Source of the DNA: Fomitopsis serialis
Taxonomy: Eukaryota > Basidiomycota > Agaricomycetes > Polyporales > Fomitopsidaceae
Reading direction: 5' to 3'
NCBI RefSeq assembly: GCF_022376445.1
Contig: NW_025954962.1
Coordinates: forward strand, 1,178,001-1,242,000
DNA length: 64,000 bases
Shown: piece by piece, positions 55,545 to 64,000 of the stretch
Layout of the letters: each line of letters starts with the position of its first letter
Position numbering within the stretch: the first letter of the stretch is position 1
Position numbers and translations under genes: made by a program
Notes under the pieces: model-generated
Told to the model about the DNA's origin: nothing
Seen by the model: the letters and a program-made list of their open reading frames with translations, nothing else
The model's database searches: none

Positions 55545-57154
55545 ATGCCGTCTGATCAGAGCACCTGGCTCGTCGCCGTCCCGCACGACGGCGACGCAGA
55601 CGGCCTCCACCAGGAACTCGCCGCACGGCTCCAGGCGGGCTCCAAGAACGCAACCGCAGCCCTCGCGCCCCTCCCCGTCCCGTCCTTCAAGGTGGGCCCA
55701 CCCTCTCGCGGTCGCTGCACTCGCTGACCCCCCCTCCACCAGACAGGCACATTAGAGTCCCTCATCAGCCTCTCCGAGGAGCTCCCAAAGACAGACGCTT
55801 TCTTCACCGCAACCGTCGCAAAGGCCGTCGACACCCTCCGCAACCTCCTCAACAACGACCCCACAAAGCTCCGCCAGCACGTCCAGGTCAACGAAGAGCC
55901 CGTCGATGAATACCTCCTCCGCGGCTGGCACTGGAACGACGGCCGCTATGGCGTGCAGCGCCCGCTTAGGGACATGGTCGACGTCCTGAACAAGGTCCGT
56001 CTTGTGTAAGCCGCGCGATTCAGGCGGTGCTGAAGCACACCACAGGAGATGGCTTCAATAGACAACGTCATGAAGGCAAAGCTCAACAGCTACAACCTCG
56101 CCAAGGGCTCCCTCGTCCAGATGCAGAGGAAGAAGACGTCTGTCCCACCCCCGTCCTGCATCTCTCCCAGTACCCTTATGCTGACCATCCGCGCAGCGGA
56201 AACCTCTCCGTCCGCTCCCTCGCCGACGTCGTCAAGAAGGAGCACTTCATCGGCGACTCCGAGTACATGCAGACTGTCATCGTCGCCGTCCCAAAGTGCG
56301 TCCCTCCCGTCCTCCCCGCCCGCCCCGCCGCCGATCGTGGGTGTTGAGTTCGCTTATGGCCAGTGCTCGTGCAGGAACCTCGTCAAGGACTGGAACACCA
56401 AGTACGAGCGTCTGACGCCCATGATCGTCCCCCGCTCGTCGACGCCCATCGCCTCCGACGACGAGTACTCGCTTTTCTCGGTGGTCGTCTTCAAGAAGGT
56501 GTACGAGGACTTTGTCAACAAGTGCCGCGAGAACAAGTGCGTGGGCTCGCTACTCCTTGAGGACGTCTCTCGCTGACGCCCCGCTAGGTACATCGTCCGC
56601 GAGTTTGTCTACTCCGACGAAGCGCTAGACAAGCAGCGCGAAGAGCTCGAGCTCGCAGACTCGACCGAGAAGGAGCTCTGGGTGCGTCTCCTCTTTTCCT
56701 CCCAGTTTACATCCTCTCATCCACCGGTGTCGATACACGCGTGCAGACGGAGCTCCTCCAGCTCTCGCGCACCAACTTCTCCGAGGCGTTCCAGCTCCTC
56801 GTGCACATCAAGGTCCTCCGCCTCTTCGTCGAGAGCGTCCTCCGGTACGGCCTCCCCGCGACCTACACGGGGTTCGTCATCAAGGTGCGTCTCGTCTTTC
56901 TTCTCCCGCCCTATCGCTGAACTCTCGCCGTACCCTTGCAGCCCGAACCGAAGGCGACGAAACGCACGCTCCAGACGCTCCAAGCGCAGCTCGCCTACCT
57001 CTCGCGGCGCGCCAACCCCAGCTCCAAGGGCAAGGGCAAGGCGAAGGGCGACGGAGGAGGGGAGACGGGCGACTTTGCGGGCGAGTACCAGACGCTGATG
57101 GAGCAGGAGTACTTCGACTTCGTGCTCTTTGAGGTGCCGTGGATCGTTTTGTAG
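55545..57154 (+). CDS. VMA5: V-type ATPase subunit C (Vma5)
   Basis: The stalk clamp of the V1 sector that holds the peripheral stators. ATG 55545 reads MPSDQSTWLVAVPHDGDADG, then exons GTLESLISLSEELPKTDAFF, VQVNEEPVDEYLLRGWHWND, GRYGVQRPLRDMVDVLNK, MASIDNVMKAKLNSYNLAKG, NLSVRSLADVVKKEHFIGDS, EYMQTVIVAVPK, NLVKDWNTKYERLTPMIVPR, YIVREFVYSDEALDKQREEL, FSEAFQLLVHIKVLRLFVES, VLRYGLPATYTG and a last exon with a Lys-rich loop, ending EYFDFVLFEVPWIVL before TAG 57152. All of these are family hallmarks. Eight or so short introns, in frame, no breaks. Confidence 0.95.
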
Positions 57155-59725
57155 GGAGAGCATAAGAGAGGGAGAGGAATCGCGGTGAAGGCATTGGAGG
57201 CGGGTGGTAGCGAGATGGACGACGTCAATGAATATTTCTTCTTATTCTCTTGAGCTGATGCGGTCGAGCGTATCGCGTCGTGGGTGCACCCGAATAAACT
57301 CGACAACATCACACGTATGATTTGAAGTCATGCTCTTTGAGGGGCAAGGGGACCACGCTCATTTCGTGCTGTCGCGCGAACTAAGCAGAGCTGTCTCATG
57401 GGTATCTTCATTGAGCAGGTCATAGATACACAGTATATGGGCGTGAGCAACGTGAGTACTGAGTAGTGCGGCTGCATGAAACGGACTGAGGATGAGGACG
57501 AGGTGGAACGACTTTTGAGTCATGTCTGCAAATGACCAGAAGTGGAAACGAATTCGCTGAATATCATGCCTACACGACGATACATAGCGAGAGACCATGG
57601 CGTCGAGGATGAAGGTCCGGAACTTGACGAAAAACAGCCCCGCGGTCGTGCTGCATTAGATTGAATGGGACCGCCCGTCACCGACTTCATGTCAAACAGT
57701 ATTGAGATGAGCGACGACAGGCGAGGGTCGACGATCTCTTCTAGTGTGCACTACCTGCGGTTCACCGATGTCTGCCAACGTGAGCGCATACCATTAGTGA
57801 AGAAAGACCAAAATCCTGGAGGGCGGCAGGAATACTCACGAGCATCTGTAGACAGCGGAGATGGTATGTCAGGCGCGGGGGCTAACAAACAAGTACGCCG
57901 TGAGCCCCATCGCCACAAGCCAGAGCGAGAGTACAGAGGGAATGTCGCATTCCCCTGGCACACTGTTGACCGGTACCGGTACCGACCGAGCGTCCAGCAG
58001 TAGCCTTCGGGCCTTCTCTCCTGCCACACGTACTTCGCCTGCTCGATGGATGGATGCAGATCCTGCAGAACGAAGGACAGGCTCAGATGCGAATACGCTT
58101 TGCACAGTTGGAGTGACATGGACCCGACACCACCGCAGACGGTCATCGTTAGTACTGAGATCGCCCCGCAGGACCGCTACAGTAACATATACGATGTTTA
58201 CTTTATCGTTCGCAGTGTGTTGCAGTGGAGTACGCACTTGGTATGATAACACTTGCTCCCATGCCCTCACCGAATCGCGCACTCATTGCCTTGTCCGCCT
58301 CGCTGTATCACTCCCGTCATAACAGCACGGAGACCCCGGCCCAGCGCTTGAAGAGGATGTGTAGACCTCGTAGGAGGGCCGGGTCACAGCGCCTGTAAAA
58401 GCTTCTCAAAGGACGTCATCGTGGAACGCATGGCCACCGCTGCTAAAGAGCAGCGTCATGTTGACGCGGTTGACCGCCAAGATACTCTGCTTGATTACGG
58501 CCTTGGTCAGCCTGCGTAAGACCATGCATAAGAGGGTGCGGCAGGTTACGGAGCGTACCCTCACGGAAGATGTGTCGCGGGGCAAGCAGCCTTACGCGAA
58601 TCCTTTCTAGCTTTCTCCGGGTAATGCCTGTCCTCATCATGCTGAGTTCGGCAGTGGAGACGCCCTCAGGATACCGTGCAAGCTGGTCTTTGATGTCCGC
58701 TTCTACATCAATGCGGATACAAAGCCGTTGCAAAAGGCTACAGACGCGATCAATACCATGAACAGAAAAACATGTTTAGTTGACTCACCGACGAGGCCCG
58801 CTAAAGCTAACCACGTTGCGTAAGTTGCAGCACAATGAGGTTCACTAAGGGATTGTGGCCAGTATAGTGAGCTGTGTACATGCCACTTGAATAGTTCGGA
58901 TAGCTCCTGACAAGGTCGCCGAAGGATCAATAGAGCCAAGGACGTGTGGCCGAAGGTTATCGAGGCTAGATGTGCTATACCCACGTCGCGTGAGCTATGG
59001 CACTGTAGACACGGGCTTCGGCTGAGTGATAGGATGCACAACACCCTAGCAGGAAGAGAGCAACTCTGAACCACCTAAAACAGATCGGTGTTCATGTCAC
59101 CAACCATAATGGCGCGCGGAAGGACGAAATGAGATGGTGTATTAGCTACTCACATAGCATTTTGAGGCGGAACACATCCACCGGGCATTCGTGGGTGAGC
59201 CGCTAGTTTGGCAACACATTACGCGAACGTCAGCTTGTAGAGTATATATTGTGAAGTTGCAGACTGTGCTTCCGGAGAGCACTCATGCTGCCACTGCCAC
59301 TTCAAGCTTCAAGTGTTTCGGTCAATAAGTACTGTCGCTAGCACCGTGCGGTCATACCCAAGTCATATACGTATGCGCACCAGACGGGCAACTGCCATGG
59401 ACGCGCTCAGCTCATAATATATCGTTGATTCTCGTAGTTGGAACGAAGCTGAATGAATTGCTGACAACGGAACGCAGCATGAACGTCCGACGCGTCGTGG
59501 TCGATGGTTGGTGCGAAGCGACTCTGCGATCGGGACTGTCGCGCATTGTCTGACCTTAACCCGAGGGCTCGCGCGATCACACGCCATCGGGCGAAAGCTT
59601 GCGGTCGACCTCTCAGAGAGTGCATGTTTCTCAGCACTTCCACATCTGTCTCCTACTTATAGCCTCTCTCACCGCCTGGCTTTCCCTCTGGCTACCGTCT
59701 ACATTCTGCGACTGCTTCACGAACA
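57155..59725. other. 2.6 kb without a supported gene; possible decayed membrane gene
   Basis: On the minus strand at about 59075-58440 there are hydrophobic or helical stretches (FLFMVLIASVAFCNGFVSAL; DVEADIKDQLARYPEGVS) and at 57870-58280 another (VLSLWLVAMGLTAYLF). They are in different frames and I could not join them into a protein. A real but frame-damaged membrane protein gene is possible. Confidence 0.35.
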
Positions 59726-60546
59726 ATGTTTGCTAAGAACGCCGTGAATATTGCCAGGAATTGTGCTGCCGGTCACGTTCGGCGCGCCAGTACCGGCACC
59801 TCCGCTTCGACCTCTCGATCGACCCTTCGTCTTGCTGCAAGTACAAGGCATGGTGTACCAAGGTTGCATCCGTCGGTACTGGTCACTCCTTATAGGGACC
59901 GCCGAAACTATGCGACACCCCCGCCGCAAGTAGTCCATAGGTTTGTCCGCTTCCTACACTTGAGAGTTCTGTGCTACTCACACTTGGTCACAGTGATCTG
60001 CCAATGGAGAAGTACCATGCTTACTCCGACGCAACGATGGAGCAAATGCTCGAATCTGTCGAAAACTTGCTGGATGACATGGGCGACCCAAATTGCGAGG
60101 TCGAATACAGTGTACGTCCCACTTCTTGTCCATGCGCCCACCCCTTCCTCCGACCCCCGGGCTACCTTTCGGAAGCTGTGCGATTTTGAGAGACTGACTG
60201 TAGGCTTCGACTTGCCGGCAGAGCGGCGTGCTGACGCTCAAGCTCGGCGAGAAGGGCACATACGTGATAAACAAGCAGCCGCCGAACAAGCAGATCTGGC
60301 TCTCCTCGCCATTCAGGTGGGTTCATCTGTGATCTCACATCAGAAGTCTGCTCATCAAGTGCCTGTTGCATCCTACGTCTGACATGCAGTGGTCCGAAGC
60401 GATACGACTACTCGGAGTCCGCGGATGACTGGGTGTACAACAGGGACAACCGCACGATGGGCGACCTGCTCGACAAGGAGCTCAGCATTGCGTTGGGTCG
60501 TGAAGTCAGGTTGGGTGTCGCCGAGATTTCACAGCTGGAGGCATGA
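59726..60546 (+). CDS. YFH1: Frataxin, mitochondrial
   Basis: Activator of Fe-S cluster assembly on Isu/Nfs1. ATG 59726 starts a long presequence ([20 protein letters not shown], then [12 protein letters not shown]). The domain begins [20 protein letters not shown], then [18 protein letters not shown] with the acidic helix that binds iron. The next exon is [20 protein letters not shown] and [10 protein letters not shown], then [30 protein letters not shown] and a tail ending AEISQLEA at TGA 60544. The join after exon 1 (donor near 59935, acceptor near 59996) does not keep phase as given, so one base in exon 1 may be off, or the splice differs. The other joins are clean. Confidence 0.92.
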
Positions 60547-60976
60547 GCACTGTATATCTATTCTGCGGGAGGTTTCTGGATGCCTGTATCTTACTGTGTT
60601 GACCTATGATTGATGTCATGGCGTGCTGCCAAGCTCATGCTATTTTGTATCCTGCCAATGGACTGTTCAACTTGCCTGGGGAGCCTACATTACATGCAAG
60701 AGCGAGACAAGGGTGTCGGGACATTCCAGTCAGTTGTATGTGTGACAACTAGGAAGTGCGGGCAAATGCAGGCGTGTTCCGAGGTGACTACTAGTATGCG
60801 TACAAGGAGGACGTGAAGCTGTATGCGGTATAAGGATAGTTAGTGCGACGATGAGGGCTATCCGAACAAACGGGAAATCTATGCATAAGATGGTCGTGGT
60901 AAGCATGAGTGTGGACTTGAATCCTGCAATGCAACCGCGTGGGAGGTGCGTCGCATCAAGAGCAGGATGCGACTTC
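60547..60976. other. Convergent 3' flanks, no gene
   Basis: About 430 bases after frataxin and before the stop of the next minus-strand gene; nothing recognised. Confidence 0.4.
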
Positions 60977-61637
60977 TCAAGTCTGTTCTGCGTCCGGTCT
61001 CCGTCTCCGGCTGAAAAATAAGTCCCTCAGGAACCTGTACGAATAATGAGGTCAGCAGTTGGATCATAGAAGATAGTTATACGACGACATACCTGTTAGT
61101 ACCTTGGTACTGCGAAGATACGATCTGCGCCTCTACTTGCTCCGTCGTATATCCATGCGCATATGACGATGTGTGGTATGATGGACCGCTGACTGATGGG
61201 TGTGGCACGGCGGTATCGTGCGGCGGGTGTCTCAGCCCCACAGACGTACTCGGGTGCGAGGTCGCAGCATGATGAGAGTGACGGTGTGTATGCGCAGGGT
61301 CCGACGGCCCAGCCGTGAACAGCTGTCGATGCCGTTGCTCCGCGTGCAAGTCGTGCAACAGAGTGTTCGCATTCTTGTACAACCCCGCCTGCTCCTGCCA
61401 CTTCGTCTGCCCCCTCGTATACTCCGAGCGACCCTCGTCCTCTTGGTCCTCCTCCCCGTCTGTATCAGGCCCTGCGACGACGTTGTTCTTCTGGACATAG
61501 CCCCGAGGGAGAGGCGCAAAGTGTCGCGCGCGCTTAGCGACCCGCTCAGCAATGTCGATGTCGATCAACGGTTCGGCGGCGAAGGGTGCCTCCGCCGCCA
61601 TGGGGATCGGCGAAGACGGTCGTTGCCTCTTGAGCAT
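60977..61637 (-). CDS. Hypothetical, mostly disordered protein
   Basis: Two exons. ATG 61637 reads MLKRQRPSSPIPMAAEAPFA, then LIDIDIAERVAKRARHFAPL, with two basic nuclear-type patches (KRQRP, AKRAR). An acidic run follows (DTDGEEDQEDEGRSEYTRGQ), one predicted helix (TKWQEQAGLYKNANTLLHDL, HAEQRHRQLF) and a His/Ser-rich tail. After an intron it ends FLRDLFFSRRRRPDAEQT, TGA at 60977-60979; a basic end. The short conserved helix in a disordered, basic-flanked chain is common among small basidiomycete nuclear proteins; no function can be assigned. The exon 2 frame choice is moderately sure. Confidence 0.6.
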
Positions 61638-61930
61638 GATGAGGGCTGAAGAAAGGCTCTGGGGGACGACGGAGGATGTAAAGAGTGGGAGACGAACAAG
61701 AGGTGGGCAACCCGCTGCAGGCCAAAGACACTCGGCTGTGGCTGCTGGTCACGGACTCACGCGCACGCGCGGAACTGACGCGTCTCTAGGCGCCAGTCAC
61801 GCTTTACGTAAGCTAATGAGCGCGTTCGTTTGAGAGGCGTGCGTGGTTGCGGCGCTTGTGAGTGTGGCCTCCGCGTCCAGCACGACCAATCACTCCTCCC
61901 ACCCTTTGCGCAGCCCATTTCGCGTCCAAA

Positions 61931-64000
61931 ATGTCCGACGATGTGCTTGCGGCCATGGGCATCTCTGGCTTCGGCAAGAAGTCGAAACAGAGACAGCTCG
62001 ACCCTAAACGGTTCGAGAAGAACAGGCGTGAAGACGTAAGGCATTGTTCGTTCATTGTCGTGCTTGCAGTGTAACTAATACAGTGCCGTATATGACAGAC
62101 ATCTTCGGCAGCACAGGCGGTGAAGAAAGAACAGCCTAGCTCATCAACTCTGCCGCCTACGCCTGCGCCCGCACAGGCTCCGCAGCTGCCACAAGAAGAG
62201 CCGGAGTTCGACCCAGACGACGTCGGGCCACCGCCACCACCACCGAACGCGGACACGTCAGAAGCAGAGGAGGGCGAGCCCGAGTTTGACGCGTCTGACG
62301 AGGAGGACGACCTGCCGCAGTTCCCCATCACCCACGAGCTCGTGCTAAAGGACCACACGAAGGTCGTCTCTGCTCTCACGCTAGACCCGTCTGGGGCGCG
62401 CGTGTTGTCTGGGTCGCACGACTACGACTGCAAGCTATGGGACTTCGGTGGGATGGACTGGAGGTGTAAGCCGTTCAAAACTTGGGAGCCTGTGGGTACT
62501 TACTACGTACGTCGTTCTCCCTCGCCCGCAGGCCGCGTCCATCTCAATCTGTCGTTGTGGTGGTAGATCCATGACCTCAAGTACTCAAATGACGGACAAC
62601 AGTTCTTGGTCGTCTCGGGCACGCTGCAGCCGAAATTGTACGACCGTGATGGGGAGGAGCTGTGAGTGCTGCGCCGTCTGACCTGGGTGGATAGTCTGAC
62701 CTGACTGGCAGGGCCACCTTCGTTAAGGGTGATCCGTATATCCGCGACATGAAGAATACCGCGTAAGCTGTGTGCAGACGCTGCCTTATCCCCGCTGCTG
62801 CTAACATTGGATCCGCAGTGGCCATGTAGCTGAACTCAGCTCGTGCGCCTGGCATCCTCATGATTCTCAAACCTTCATAACCAGTTCGGTGGACTCGACC
62901 ATCAGGTGAGTTCGGCCACTATAATGAATGTGTCTTGTCTGACCGTTCGTCAGGATATGGGATGTAGAGAACAAACGCAAACAGAAGACGGTCATTGTAG
63001 TGAAGTCGAAGGAGAGGGGAGCGCGCACGAAGGTGACCGCGTGCGGCTATTCACCGGATGGAAGCATAATCGGAGGCGGTGCGTTCTTCATCCATCCCGC
63101 CTATTTGTTCCGAGAAACTCACCCTTCGCAGCATGTTTGGACGGAGCGCTGCATATGTGGCAGACGAAGTCAAACTTTGTGCGACCAAGTATGACCATCG
63201 AGGGCGCACACACTAAGGGCACGGAACCCGGGTCCCTACTGTTCTCCGTAGACGGGCGGTCCGTTCTGACCAGAGGCGGTGACGATACAGTGAAGAGTAG
63301 GTGGCTTGGCATCTTAGTCTCGCCGTCTCTTGACTGATGATATTCAGTCTGGGATCTCAGAGCGTTCAAGAAGCCTGTCGCGACGCGGGAGGGTCTCACC
63401 ACGCTGTACCCGACAACCAACGCAATATTTAGCCCGGATGACAAGTATGTTGTCACTGGCGCGGGCGCCACGTCGAAGGGAGGGAAAGGACGCCTCATGT
63501 TCATGCGCAAGGACACCCTTGAGTCAGTCAAGGAGCTGGAGGTGGATACCACGCCTGTCAAAGTATTTTGGCATTCCAAGATCAACCAGGTAAGGTTCAA
63601 CCACTACTAAGAATAATATACATCGCGATGGTGTGGTCTGCTAACACCATCTGGTAGATCGTGACTGGTTTGGCGAACGGCCAAATCTGCGTTCTCTACT
63701 CACCGCTTACCTCCGTGAACGGTGCAAAACTGCTGCTCAACAAGGGGCCACCCAGGAAAGCGACGATCGAGGACATGTCCGATGCTGTTTCTGCGCCCAC
63801 TATCCTGACGCCGCACGCGTTACCCATGTTCCGCGACGGCGACGGGCTGGTCCGCGGCAGCAAGCGGAAACGGGAGAAGGAGCGCATGGACCCCCGCAAG
63901 AGCAAGAGGCCGGAACTACCAGTCACTGGGCCTGGCCGTGGAGGACGTGTCGGCGCAAGCGCAACCCAGCACGTCGTACAGAACTTGGTGCGGGACACAA
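61931..64000 (+). CDS. WD40 protein of the WDR70/Gad-1 family (3' partial)
   Basis: Homologues of WDR70 act with Cul4-DDB1 in histone H2B ubiquitination and DNA repair. ATG 61931 reads MSDDVLAAMGISGFGKKSKQ, RQLDPKRFEKNRRED, then a Pro-rich acidic stretch (PPPPPPNADTSEAEEGEPEF, DASDEEDDLPQFPI). WD blades begin HELVLKDHTKVVSALTLDPS, ARVLSGSHDYDCKLWDFGGM, and go on with HDLKYSNDGQQFLVVSGTLQ, AELSSCAWHPHDSQTFITSS, STIRIWDVENKRKQKTVIVV, CLDGALHMWQTKSN, GRSVLTRGGDDTVK, VWDLRAFKKPV and VTGLANGQICVLYSPL. The basic region KRKREKERMDPRKSKRPELP follows. The gene runs off the window at 64000 with the family C-terminal part missing. Joins read are in frame. Confidence 0.92.

Noticed and set aside
1..64000. 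CRISPR arrays, rRNA, intact transposons, viral genes
   Set aside because: No regularly spaced repeats, rRNA-like stretch, transposase or polymerase motifs or long terminal repeats were found by reading.

Overview
The window is nuclear DNA of a filamentous basidiomycete, most likely an Agaricomycete (a polypore-type wood decayer is a guess from gene content and codon style, not proven). The evidence is a dense gene layout on both strands, genes split by many 45-60 base introns with GT..AG ends and short exons, an intron-bearing tRNA, and a set of eukaryotic housekeeping genes. No virus, plasmid, CRISPR array, rRNA or intact transposon was seen.

Layout. 0.4-6 kb: Yippee-like zinc protein (minus), a split tRNA-Met (minus), a SUMO protease Ulp1 (plus). 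7-16.4 kb, all minus: multipass membrane protein, Sgf11 (SAGA deubiquitinase module), a CBS-CBS-CBS-CBS-PB1 protein with a C-terminal membrane anchor, a tiny membrane protein, and a Pom33/TMEM33 protein. 16.7-25.7 kb: helicase Has1 (minus), Pth2 (plus), Mpv17/Sym1 (plus), Utp4 (minus), Tim10 (plus), a ZNF706/SERF-type zinc protein (minus). 26-33 kb: L-threonine aldolase (plus) and Urb2 (minus). 33.9-42 kb: an uncharacterised protein, an RWD-RBR ubiquitin ligase, a large KH-domain protein (all plus) and a mitochondrial rhodanese (minus). 42-51.3 kb: a duplicated copper-acquisition cassette, CTR copper transporter + BIM1-like (X325) GPI-anchored copper protein, twice in the same orientation. 52.6-64 kb: hypothetical protein, a two-domain mercaptopyruvate sulfurtransferase (minus), Vma5 (plus), frataxin (plus), a hypothetical protein (minus) and a WDR70-type WD40 protein running off the end.

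Themes. Three nucleolar ribosome-biogenesis factors (Has1, Utp4, Urb2) lie within 17 kb. The copper cassette is the strongest candidate for a coherent system: a secreted, membrane-tethered copper binder next to the matching high-affinity transporter, duplicated with its promoter region. Copy 2 of the transporter is intact; copy 1 carries two frame breaks.

A cross-cutting caution: several conserved genes (threonine aldolase, Utp4, Has1, Urb2, Yippee, CTR copy 1) are interrupted by shifts of one base, mostly where one G, C or A of a short run seems missing, while neighbouring genes are perfectly open. This looks like patchy uncorrected sequence rather than true pseudogenes, but the sequence alone cannot settle it. 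Intervals of about 0.95-3.2, 5.9-7.4, 44-46.4 and 57.2-59.7 kb hold no gene I can support.
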